Shown here: one piece after another, positions 1 to 6,472 of the stretch
How the letters are laid out: each line of letters starts with the position of its first letter
Numbering within the stretch: the stretch's first letter is position 1
Source: DSNY01 sp016861185
Lineage (GTDB): Bacteria > Pseudomonadota > Gammaproteobacteria > Burkholderiales > Burkholderiaceae_F
Direction: 5' to 3'
Assembly: GCA_030263275.1 (NCBI GenBank)
Contig: SZOR01000154.1
Span: 1 to 7,598 of the forward strand
DNA length: 7,598 bases
Notes under the pieces: model-generated
Told to the model about the DNA's origin: nothing
Databases searched by the model: none
What the model saw: only the letters and a program-made list of their open reading frames with translations
Translations under genes and position numbers: made by a program

Positions 1-391
1 GCGCGAGGCTGCGCGTAGGGCCGCGGCGGCCGTGCGCCGGCTGATCGCAGTGCCGGTGTTCGACGCGGCCGGCGGTTTCGCCCCCGCGGCCGGCCTGCGC
101 GGCACGGGAGCCTCGCCGCGGCAACTGCTGTTCCGCGCCGAGGCGTGCGAGGTCGATCTGCGCATTGGGGCGCAAGGGGCGGCGTGGATCCTGGCCGGCC
201 AGGTGTTCGGCGCCGAAGGCGCGCGCGAAGTCGTGCTGTCGGGCGGCGAGGGGGTGCGGACCGCGGCGCTGGGGCCGACCAGCGAGTTCAGCTTCTCGGG
301 GCTTGCGGCCGGACGCTACGAGTTGACGGTAAAGACGCCCGAGCTCGACATCGTGATTCCGGCGGTGGAGGTCGGTGCACCGGCACCGTGA
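1..391 (+). CDS. Small protein with carboxypeptidase-regulatory-like beta-rich tail (3' part only)
   Basis: The frame is open from the first codon in the window to a TGA at 389-391, so the true start is probably to the left; a GTG at 32 is the first in-frame start seen but is not needed. About 129 residues are visible. An Ala/Arg-rich helical stretch leads into the segment RRLIAVPVFDAAG, then RQLLFRAEACEVDLRIG, then a roughly 65-residue beta-rich part (WILAGQVFG, SEFSFSGLAAGRYELTV, VIPAVEVG). The last part has the strand pattern and GRYELTV signature of carboxypeptidase-regulatory or prealbumin-like folds. From memory, small proteins with this VRRLxA-VFDS plus RQLLF-DLRI pattern occur between ECF sigma factors and CHAT genes and may act as anti-sigma or partner proteins; that is inference here. 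The stop overlaps the GTG start of the CHAT gene, so the two are probably made in a coupled way. No catalytic residues are recognised. Confidence 0.7.
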   Translation, partial: REAARRAAAAVRRLIAVPVFDAAGGFAPAAGLRGTGASPRQLLFRAEACEVDLRIGAQGAAWILAGQVFGAEGAREVVLSGGEGVRTAALGPTSEFSFSGLAAGRYELTVKTPELDIVIPAVEVGAPAP

Positions 392-3186
392 GCGAGGCGC
401 CGATCGACGCGCTGGCGCGCGCGCTCGCCGAAGCCGACGCCGCCGCGCGCGCAGCGCTGTGGCCGCAGGTCGAAGCGTCCGCGCAGCTCGCGTGGGCGCT
501 GAAGGCGCGCGTCGATGCCGCGTGGACCAGCGATCCGCAGGCGGTGCCGCGGCTGGCCGAGGTGCTCGGCGAACTCGCGCAGCGCTGCGGCGACGGCGAC
601 GCACAGGCGCTCGCCGCATGGAGCCGCGGCATCGTGCATCTGGTGCGCGCCGAAATGGAAGCGGCGCTGGCCGCGATCGAGGACGCGGCGGCGCGCTTCA
701 CCGCGCAGGGCAAGCGTCACGAGGCGGCGCGCATGCGCGTCAGCCAGTTGATGGCGCTGGCGATGCTCGGCCGCTACGAAGAGGCGATCGAATGCGGCGT
801 GTCCGCGCGCGACGTGTTCGTCGAGTGCGGCGACGAAGCAAACGCCGGCAAGATCGAATTGAACCTCGGCAACCTGGCGTTCAGGCGCGATCAGTACGAG
901 GCAGCGGCGCGGCACTATCGGGCGGCGGCGGCGCGCTTCGAAGCCGCGGGCGACCACGAGCACGGCATCATGGCCACCAAGAACCTGGCCGACACGCTCG
1001 CGCGCCGCCACGAGTTCGATGAGGCAGCGGCGATGTACGCGGGAGCGCTGGGGCTGGCGAGTCATTACGGCCTGGCGCACACTGCTGCGCTAGTCGAAGG
1101 TGCGATCGGCGATCTCGAGATGTTGCGAGCCCGATATGACGAGGCGATGCACTACCTCGAGCGTTCGAGGCGCAGCTTCGAGGCGCTGGCGATGCCGTAC
1201 GACCTCGCGGTCGCGGAGCAATACCTGGGCGATGCCTACCTCGAGTTGCGGCTGCTGCCTGAGGCGCTGGCGCTGTACGACCGGTCGCTCGCGACTTATG
1301 AGGCCGCCGGCATGCAAGCCGACCGCGCTTGGGCGCTGGCGCAGCGCGGCAGGACGCTGGCGTTGCTGCGCGACTACGAAACCGCACGGCAGTCGCTGCA
1401 AAGCGCGCAGCGGCTTTTCGCCGACGAAGGCAACGCGGTCGGCGCAGCCTTTGCGCACCTGTGGCTTGCCGAGCTGGCCCTGGCCCAGGGCGATAGCGGT
1501 GCCGCACAGCGACATGCGCGCGCGGCCGAGGGGCCGCTGCTCGCGGCCCGGCACATGAGCGGTCATCTGAATGCGCGCGCGCTGCTGGCCGAAGCGCTGG
1601 CGCTGGCCGGCGAGCGCGAAGCCGCGCGCGCAACCGCGGAGCACGCGCGCGCGGGCGCGGCGGCCGTCGGGTTGCCGCAGATCGAGCGCCGCTGCGATCT
1701 GACGCTCGGCTTGCTGGCCCGCGATGCGGACGAAGCCGAGCAGTGCTTTCGCCGCGCGGTGGACAGCATCGAATCGCAGCGCGGTACGCTGCCGGGCGAG
1801 GAATTTCGCAGCGCGTTTTTCGGCGACAACCTGCGCCCGTACCATGAACTGGCACGGCTTGCGCTGGCCCGTGATGACGCGGCGCAGGCGTTCACCTGGG
1901 TCGAACAGGCGCGCGCGCGGTCGCTGGCCGAGGCGATGCAAGGCGGCGATGACGCGGCCGGCGGCGATGCGGCCTCGAGCGAGATCGCCGGGCTGCGGCG
2001 CAAGCTCAATGCCTGCTACCGGCAGCTCGCGCGGCCGCACGCGGGCGAGGCAAGCGCGCAGCGGCTGCACGACGAAGCGCGCCGGCTGGAAGCGGCGCTG
2101 CTCGAAGCAAGCCGCCGCCAATCGCAGTTGAACGCGCCCGATCGCGCACATGCCGTCGCGCAGACCGCGCTCGATCCTGCCGCGCTCTTCGACGCGCTCG
2201 GCGAGCACACGGCGCTCGTCGAATACTTCGCGCTCGACGGCGCGCTGCATGCGTTCGTCGCCGGTGCTGCCGGCGTTCATATGCAGCGCCTGGACGTGAG
2301 CGAGGCGCAGGTCGCTGCGGCGGTCGAGCAGCTTCGCTTCCAGACCGATACCTTGCGTCACGGCCCGGCCCGGCTGCAGCACCGGCTGCCCGAATTGCAA
2401 CGGCGCGCGCTGCATCACCTGCAGCGGCTGCACGCCTGGTTGTGGGCGCCGCTGGTTCCGAGGCTCGGCGATCGTCGCGCGATCGTCGTGCCGCACGCGG
2501 AACTGCACTATCTGCCGTTCGAAGCGCTGCACGACGGCGGTTGCTTCGAGATCGAACGGCGCGAGCTGGCGCGCTGCCCGAGCGCGCAGGTGCTGCTGCG
2601 CTGCCTCGCGCGGCCTGCGCGCGGTTTCGACAGCGCGATCGTGCTCGGCCATGCAGACGCGCGGCTGCCCTTCGTCGCGCGCGAAATCGACGCGGTGGCC
2701 GCGTCTTTTCCGGCGGCCGTGGTACTCAAGGGCGGCGAAGCGCGCACTGCCGTGCTGCGCGCGCAGGAGGCGAGCGCCGACGTGCTGCACATCGCCTGCC
2801 ACGCTTTGTTCCGCAACGACAACCCGCGCTTCTCGGCGCTGCAGCTTGCCGACGGCGCGCTGACCGCGTACGACGCCGCGCAGATGCGCTTGCGATGCCA
2901 ACTGCTGGCGCTCAGCGCATGCGAAACCGCCGTGGCGCACGTGTTATCGGGCAACGAGCCGATCGGCCTGACGTACGCGTTCCTGGCCGCGGGTGCGCCG
3001 ACCGTGCTGGCGAGCCTGTGGACGGTACAGGACGAAGCTGCGGCCGGCTTGATGGCGCGCTTTTACGAGGAGTTGCGGGCCGAGCGGCAGCCGGCGCGTG
3101 CGCTGCGCGCCGCACAGCTCGAGATGCTCGGCACGCATCCGCATCCGTATTTCTGGGCGGCGTTCGCGCTGCACGGCCGCTGGTAG
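388..3186 (+). CDS. TPR-repeat CHAT domain (caspase-like) protease
   Basis: Predicted 932-residue cytoplasmic protein; there is no signal peptide or membrane segment. I chose the GTG at 388 because it overlaps the preceding TGA as GTGA. A longer open frame back to 145 exists but would run through the preceding gene, and its residues are Arg/Gly-rich like shadow sequence. Residues about 75-427 hold nine TPRs whose Y-E-E-A-type motif recurs every 40 residues (positions 90, 130, 170 up to 410), with a weaker tenth near 448. Residues 455-517 are the typical CHAT-family linker (IESQRG, GEEFRSAFF, AFTWVEQARARSL), followed by a charged helical stretch. The CHAT domain spans about 595-932: VPHAELHYLPFEAL at 701-714, catalytic His805 in LHIACHALF, catalytic Cys845 in LALSACETA, then AGAPTVLASLW and a C-terminal FWAAFALHGRW. 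CHAT proteases are separase/caspase-like cysteine proteases. In known systems TPRs sense a trigger and release cleavage of a partner. Here the substrate is unknown; the neighbouring genes are candidates for partner, substrate or co-effector. Confidence 0.94.
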   Translation: MSEAPIDALARALAEADAAARAALWPQVEASAQLAWALKARVDAAWTSDPQAVPRLAEVLGELAQRCGDGDAQALAAWSRGIVHLVRAEMEAALAAIEDAAARFTAQGKRHEAARMRVSQLMALAMLGRYEEAIECGVSARDVFVECGDEANAGKIELNLGNLAFRRDQYEAAARHYRAAAARFEAAGDHEHGIMATKNLADTLARRHEFDEAAAMYAGALGLASHYGLAHTAALVEGAIGDLEMLRARYDEAMHYLERSRRSFEALAMPYDLAVAEQYLGDAYLELRLLPEALALYDRSLATYEAAGMQADRAWALAQRGRTLALLRDYETARQSLQSAQRLFADEGNAVGAAFAHLWLAELALAQGDSGAAQRHARAAEGPLLAARHMSGHLNARALLAEALALAGEREAARATAEHARAGAAAVGLPQIERRCDLTLGLLARDADEAEQCFRRAVDSIESQRGTLPGEEFRSAFFGDNLRPYHELARLALARDDAAQAFTWVEQARARSLAEAMQGGDDAAGGDAASSEIAGLRRKLNACYRQLARPHAGEASAQRLHDEARRLEAALLEASRRQSQLNAPDRAHAVAQTALDPAALFDALGEHTALVEYFALDGALHAFVAGAAGVHMQRLDVSEAQVAAAVEQLRFQTDTLRHGPARLQHRLPELQRRALHHLQRLHAWLWAPLVPRLGDRRAIVVPHAELHYLPFEALHDGGCFEIERRELARCPSAQVLLRCLARPARGFDSAIVLGHADARLPFVAREIDAVAASFPAAVVLKGGEARTAVLRAQEASADVLHIACHALFRNDNPRFSALQLADGALTAYDAAQMRLRCQLLALSACETAVAHVLSGNEPIGLTYAFLAAGAPTVLASLWTVQDEAAAGLMARFYEELRAERQPARALRAAQLEMLGTHPHPYFWAAFALHGRW

Positions 3187-3206
3187 CGAATCCCCCGATT
3201 CGGCTA

Positions 3207-3239
3207 ACCCGGCGGGCGCGGGTATTTTTCGTTTGTCTT
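3207..3239 (+). terminator. Small GC hairpin with T-rich tail between the CHAT and S8 genes (weak terminator or attenuator)
   Basis: ACCCG (3207-3211) can pair with CGGGT (3219-3223) around a 7-base loop, and ATTTTTCGTTTGTCTT follows directly. It starts 21 bases after the CHAT stop. The stem is only 5 bp, so termination would be partial at best. It could reduce expression of the downstream protease relative to the CHAT gene. The T-rich pocket might equally belong to a promoter for the S8 gene, but I cannot pick convincing -35/-10 boxes. Confidence 0.4.
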
Positions 3240-3270
3240 GCCGCTCTGTAGGGCGATCGAATCACCGTAC

Positions 3271-3275
3271 GGGAG
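3271..3275 (+). promoter_or_regulatory. Ribosome binding site that decides the S8 protease start
   Basis: GGGAG lies 7 bases before the ATG at 3283. It fits that start and not the upstream in-frame ATG at 3238, which would add 15 residues ahead of the lipoprotein signal peptide and spoil it. Confidence 0.7.
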
Positions 3276-3282
3276 TGACGAC

Positions 3283-4587
3283 ATGCGTCCGTTCGCCTGG
3301 ATTTGCGCGTTCGCGCTTGGTCTGTTCACCGCCGGCTGCGGCGGCGGCAGCGAAGCCGGAGCTACGACCACGACGACGACGGCGACGGCCGCCGACGCGG
3401 ACGGCGCCGTACCGAACGAGATCGTCGTGCGGCTGCATGCAGCCGCGGATCTGCCGGCAGTGCTGGCGCAGTACCAGTTGACGCTGCTCGACCAGTTCGG
3501 CAGCCGGCCGATCTACCGGCTGCGCGCGAACGTCGTCGATACGCAGCCGCTTGCCGACCAACTGCTGGGCGATCCGCGTGTCGTCTACGCCGAGCCGAAC
3601 TTCGAACACCAGGCGCCGGAGAGCCGGAAACGCTCCGCGTGGGCCATCGGCGGCGATGCCCAGACCTACGCGACGCAATGGAACACGCAGGCGCTGCGGC
3701 TCGCCGAGGCGCACGCGATCGCCACCGGCGCCGGCGTCACGGTGGCCGTGCTCGATACCGGGCTCGATCCGGATCATCCGGTATTCACTGGCCGGCTCGT
3801 GCCGGGCTTCGACTTTGTCGACTTCGACGCCGATCCGCGCGAAGGCGGCGCGGTGGGCGACTGGGGTTACGGCCACGGCACGCACGTGGCGAGCTTGGTG
3901 GCGCAGGTGGCGCCGGCCGCGCGCATCCAGCCGCTGCGCGTGCTCGATGCGCAAGGCATGGGCAACGTGTGGGTGCTTTCCGAGGCGCTGCTGTACGCGG
4001 TCGATCCCGACGGCGATCCGGCGACCAACGACGGCGCGGCCGTGATCAACCTGAGCCTGGGCACGACCCGCCGCACGAACCTGCTCGAAGACGTCCTGGA
4101 GCGCGTGACCTGCGGCGACGACTTCGACGACGACGATGACGACGGCGACGAGGATGTCGTGCGCTGCGCCTCGCAAGGCGGCTCCGTGGTGATCGCCGCC
4201 GCCGGCAATTCGGGCGATACGACGCTGCACTTCCCCGCCGCCGAGCGGCACAACGGCGCGCTCGCCGTGGCCGCCAACAACGAGGCGGGCCAGCTCGCGA
4301 CGTTTTCCACGCGCGGCGACTGGGTCGACGTCTCCGCGCCCGGCGAGCTGATCTACGGTGCGGTGCCGGGCGGCGTCTACGCGGTGTGGAACGGCACGTC
4401 GATGGCCGCACCGATGGTCGCCGGCGCGGCGGCACTGCTCAAGTCGCGGCATCCGCAGTGGAAGCCGGGCGACGTGACGAACCAGCTTCGCTCGACTGCA
4501 ATCGCGTTGTGCGGATCGAGCCTGAAGCAGATCGATCCGGCCGCCGCGCTCGCCGGCACGTCGGGGCCGGGGTTCAACTGCCGCTGA
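3283..4587 (+). CDS. S8 (subtilisin-like) serine protease, predicted lipoprotein zymogen
   Basis: Predicted 434 residues. The start is set by the GGGAG at 3271 and by a short lipoprotein-type signal peptide: Arg2, hydrophobic 4-17, then TAGC with Cys19. The -3 residue is Thr, so the lipobox is imperfect. Gly20 would favour the outer membrane. A Thr/Ala-rich linker (28-43) leads to an I9-like inhibitory prodomain (about 45-112) ending in VVYAEPNF. The catalytic domain carries Asp158 (VAVLDTGLD), His198 (GYGHGTHVA), oxyanion Asn309 (AAAGNSGD) and Ser373 (NGTSMAAP), so all key residues are present. An insert between Cys277 and Cys295 is almost pure Asp/Gly/Glu and may be a disulfide-closed calcium loop; Cys410 and Cys433 could form a second disulfide. 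Such proteases mature by self-cleavage after export. The gene follows the CHAT gene by 96 bp on the same strand, suggesting a shared proteolytic response. A plain degradative envelope protease is the alternative. Confidence 0.94.
   Translation: MRPFAWICAFALGLFTAGCGGGSEAGATTTTTTATAADADGAVPNEIVVRLHAAADLPAVLAQYQLTLLDQFGSRPIYRLRANVVDTQPLADQLLGDPRVVYAEPNFEHQAPESRKRSAWAIGGDAQTYATQWNTQALRLAEAHAIATGAGVTVAVLDTGLDPDHPVFTGRLVPGFDFVDFDADPREGGAVGDWGYGHGTHVASLVAQVAPAARIQPLRVLDAQGMGNVWVLSEALLYAVDPDGDPATNDGAAVINLSLGTTRRTNLLEDVLERVTCGDDFDDDDDDGDEDVVRCASQGGSVVIAAAGNSGDTTLHFPAAERHNGALAVAANNEAGQLATFSTRGDWVDVSAPGELIYGAVPGGVYAVWNGTSMAAPMVAGAAALLKSRHPQWKPGDVTNQLRSTAIALCGSSLKQIDPAAALAGTSGPGFNCR
3361..3390 (+). repeat. 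Imperfect ACG trinucleotide repeat coding a Thr-rich linker
   Basis: A run of ACG/ACC/GCG codons encodes residues 27-36 of the S8 protease (six Thr in a row, then Ala-Thr-Ala). It lies just after the predicted lipidated cysteine and probably serves as a flexible tether between membrane anchor and prodomain. Near-repeat codons could slip during replication, changing linker length in frame. Confidence 0.6.
4117..4155 (+). repeat. Imperfect GAC trinucleotide repeat coding the Asp-rich loop
   Basis: A run of GAC/GAT codons with single TTC, GGC and GAG interruptions encodes residues 279-291 of the S8 protease, including six consecutive Asp (282-287). The spacing D283-D285-D287-G288 recalls DxDxDG calcium loops. 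It is bounded by Cys277 and Cys295. Confidence 0.6.
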
Positions 4588-4646
4588 GGTATTTCGGCGG
4601 CGGTGCGGCGCTCTGTCGCGGACACGATCGATGCACAGGCCCCGTC

Positions 4647-5111
4647 ATGAGTTCGATCCACCGATCCGGCGCTTGCACGCATGCGGCTCGCAGCGCTGTC
4701 CGCGCCGCAGCTTTGTCAGCGAGCGTGCTGCTGCTCGGCTGCGCCACCGCGATGCCCGTCGTCTACAGGGAGGGGCAGCCCGGCGCGGCGGCGGAGCAAC
4801 GCCTCGCGAATGACATCGCCGACTGCCGCCGCCAGGCCGAGCGCGCGTTCGGCGCCAATGCGAACGACGGCCGCACCGTCGCGCGCCAGGCCGCGAAGTA
4901 CGGCCTCGCAGAGTTCGCGCAGGAGGCCGCCGAGGCGCTGGTCGAAGGCAGCCGCCGCGTGTGGGAGAAAGCGCGCGCCGGCGCAGCCGGCGGCGCCGCG
5001 AGCGCGGTGACCAAACTGCTGTTCGACTGGAACGAACCGGACGCGGTCTACAAGAAGCACGTCGAGCGCTGCCTGGCGCGCCGCGGGCACGAGGTGCTGG
5101 GTTGGCGCTGA
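4647..5111 (+). CDS. Small lipoprotein related to glycine-zipper-type envelope proteins (function unknown)
   Basis: Predicted 154 residues. The ATG at 4647 gives an Arg/His-rich N-region, a hydrophobic stretch (20-31) and the lipobox LLGC with Cys32; Ala33 at +2 predicts outer-membrane sorting. The open frame reaches back into the S8 gene, but only this start places a signal peptide at the N-terminus. The ribosome binding site is weak (CAGG at 4636-4639). The mature part has a conserved-looking ADCRRQAERAFG segment (Cys60), a long charged amphipathic helix (about 77-111), a brief AGAAGGAAS stretch, and a tail VERCLARRGHEVLGWR (Cys142). The ADC-RxxAE head and CLxxRGxxVLG tail resemble, from memory, small glycine-zipper lipoproteins of Pseudomonadota. 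Here most of the glycine zipper is replaced by helix. Cys60 and Cys142 could pair in the periplasm. It sits 59 bp behind the S8 gene and is probably cotranscribed, so it may be a partner or substrate of that protease; this is inference. Confidence 0.8.
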   Translation: MSSIHRSGACTHAARSAVRAAALSASVLLLGCATAMPVVYREGQPGAAAEQRLANDIADCRRQAERAFGANANDGRTVARQAAKYGLAEFAQEAAEALVEGSRRVWEKARAGAAGGAASAVTKLLFDWNEPDAVYKKHVERCLARRGHEVLGWR

Positions 5112-5134
5112 ACACCGCGGCGCTGTCGCGCGAC

Positions 5135-5182
5135 CGCAGGGGGCGCGGGCGAATTCTTCGGCTGCCCTGCGTATTTACCTTC
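5135..5182 (+). terminator. Candidate terminator of the CHAT-S8-lipoprotein unit
   Basis: CGCAGGG (5135-5141) is an exact inverted match of CCCTGCG (5165-5171). Inside the 23-base loop a second small stem forms (CGAA 5150-5153 with TTCG 5157-5160). The tail TATTTACCTTC follows immediately. The hairpin begins 24 bases after the lipoprotein stop. The T-tract is broken, so termination may be incomplete. Confidence 0.5.
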
Positions 5183-5384
5183 AGGCCGTGCGCGATCAAC
5201 GGTAACCTGCAGTGCAAGGAAACGTGCTCGCGCCGACCGACAGCGGCAACACCGCGGCTTCCAAAGAAGATCAGTGCCGGCTGCTGCGACGGATGCTCAG
5301 CGCGCCAGCCAGTTCCTGACTACAAGTCCCTTGACGCGCCGGAACTTGTTCACGTTGTCCGTCACCCGCGTGCGACCTGGCCCA

Positions 5385-5423
5385 TACAAGAAGATAGGCT
5401 ACCCCGCGCCTTGCCGCGAGGGG
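5385..5423 (-). terminator. Weak candidate terminator of the phosphotransferase operon
   Basis: On the minus strand CCCC (5423-5420) plus GCG (5418-5416) can pair with CGC (5409-5407) plus GGGG (5405-5402), with one mismatch. The pyrimidine-rich tail TAGCCTATCTTCTTG follows. It starts 30 bases after the glycerophosphotransferase stop. The mismatch and poor T-run make it uncertain. Confidence 0.3.
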
Positions 5424-5452
5424 AAGAGCTGCAAGCGCAAGCGTGCCAGGTG

Positions 5453-6472
5453 CTACGCCGCGGCGAGCGCGCGGATCGCCGCGCAGCCGCGCTCCGTGGC
5501 GCGGCCGCCGCGTGCGTCGAACACGCTGTAATCGAGCACCGCCTCGCGTTGCGCCGCGTGCGCGTCGCGCGCCAGCGACGCGGCGACGAGCTCCGGCAGC
5601 GCCTGCACGTCGTCGCACACCGCGCCGCACTGCCACAGGTACGTCAGCGCTGCCGGGTCGCTGCTCGGCGCGAGCCGCCCCGGCTGCGGGTTCAGGAACA
5701 CCATCGGCCGGCCGAAGTACAGCCACTCGTAGCCCGAGGCCGAGATGTCGCCGATGTACAGATCGGCCTGCGCGAACCACGGCATCACGTTGCCGGAGCG
5801 GATCAGCCGCACGCCGGGCAGCGATTCGAGCGCACGCACGAGCGCCGCGTCGTAGAACTCGCGCGCGGGGTTCAGCGTGTTCGGATGCGGCTTGACGATC
5901 ACGTTGTAGCGGCGGCTCAGCCGTTCGACGATCGCCGGCGCGGACAGAAAGATCTCAAGCGAGCTGATGCCGCCCTTGCGCCAGGTCGGGCAGTAGATCA
6001 GCGTGCGCCGGTCGTTGGCGAACAGGCGCGGCGCCGCCGGCGGCGCATCGAACTTCGGATAGCCGATGAGCTGCCAGCGCATGTTCCGGTTGCGCTCGTT
6101 GGCGAGCAGCCGCTCGAGCTGGCGCCGGCCGACGCACAGGTTGCACAGGTAGTCGCTGAAGTCGCGCTCGTAGGTGAACGGCTTGTCCGACATGCCGTGA
6201 AACACCTGCACCGCGCGCGTGCGGCTGGTGCGCTCGTGCTCGCGCAGAAAGGTCGGCGTGACGACGAGGTCGTAGCGATCCAGCTCGCAATCGTCGGTGA
6301 AGAGCTGCCGATAGCCCGCGTACTCGGGCCCGGCGGTGCGTGCCGCGTCGAACTCGCGCACGACCAGCTTGACTTCGAACCGCGGCTCGCGCGCGAAGCG
6401 ATCGACGTACGGCTTGACCGCCGCGAAGTAATGCAGGTTGCCGCAATGCCTGAGGTAGAACGCGAGCTTCAT
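5453..6472 (-). CDS. CDP-glycerol glycerophosphotransferase family protein (TagB/TagF-like)
   Basis: Predicted 339 residues, start ATG at 6472. The start overlaps the upstream stop as ATGA, and the protein begins with a typical GT-B first strand (MKLAFYLRHCGNLHYF). The two conserved histidines of the TagF-like family are visible: His92 in VFHGMSDKPF and His196 in VIVKPHPN. Other family marks are GYPKFD (137-142), IYCPTWR (159-165) and ADLYIGDISASGYEWLYFG (236-254), the last matching the nucleotide-binding IxDxS-S-E region. Characterised members transfer glycerol phosphate from CDP-glycerol to a teichoic acid or other glycan acceptor at the cytoplasmic face. Its length is close to TagB rather than the longer TagF polymerase. 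In a Gram-negative host I infer transfer of glycerol phosphate or a related group to a surface polysaccharide; related enzymes use CDP-ribitol or act as sugar transferases, so donor and acceptor are open. The frame stays open far upstream through the neighbouring gene, but that extension is shadow sequence. Confidence 0.87.
   Translation of the reverse strand: MKLAFYLRHCGNLHYFAAVKPYVDRFAREPRFEVKLVVREFDAARTAGPEYAGYRQLFTDDCELDRYDLVVTPTFLREHERTSRTRAVQVFHGMSDKPFTYERDFSDYLCNLCVGRRQLERLLANERNRNMRWQLIGYPKFDAPPAAPRLFANDRRTLIYCPTWRKGGISSLEIFLSAPAIVERLSRRYNVIVKPHPNTLNPAREFYDAALVRALESLPGVRLIRSGNVMPWFAQADLYIGDISASGYEWLYFGRPMVFLNPQPGRLAPSSDPAALTYLWQCGAVCDDVQALPELVAASLARDAHAAQREAVLDYSVFDARGGRATERGCAAIRALAAA

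Larger units (their letters stand above)
5112..5452. other. Convergent intergenic region without a convincing gene
   Basis: These 341 bases separate the two converging gene blocks. They hold one hairpin suited to ending each transcription unit (5135-5171 and 5402-5423). GC is lower than in the genes: I count 60 G/C in the 100 bases 5301-5400. Short open frames exist on both strands, but none has a ribosome binding site or a recognisable product. I see no tRNA, attachment site or clear promoter. Confidence 0.6.

Noticed and set aside
145..387. Longer N-terminus for the CHAT protein
   Set aside because: It would overlap the preceding gene by 247 bases and is Arg/Gly-rich without structure; the GTG at 388 overlapping the stop is a better start.
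1090..2940. Open frame of 616 codons antisense to the CHAT gene
   Set aside because: Its composition (Arg, Gln, Ala) has no domain signature and mirrors the coding strand; long antisense frames are expected at this GC level.
3262..4452. Open frame of 396 codons antisense to the S8 protease
   Set aside because: No recognisable motifs, His/Arg/Val-rich mirror of a gene whose catalytic residues are all present on the plus strand.
5125..5134. Palindrome GTCGCGCGAC just after the lipoprotein stop
   Set aside because: Short and of a composition common throughout the window; no paired site or regulator nearby.
5111..5258. Direct repeat of AACACCGCGGC at 5111-5121 and 5248-5258
   Set aside because: Eleven GC-rich bases can match by chance over this distance; there are no flanking inverted repeats or element genes.
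5297..5389. Minus-strand frame of 30 codons from a TTG, with a protein-like sequence (VTDNVNKFRRVKG)
   Set aside because: No ribosome binding site, rare start codon, very short and not recognised; could be a remnant but the evidence is too thin.
5274..5531. Plus-strand frame of 85 codons in the convergent gap
   Set aside because: It runs into the antisense of the glycerophosphotransferase, is Arg-rich there, and has no ribosome binding site or similarity I recognise.
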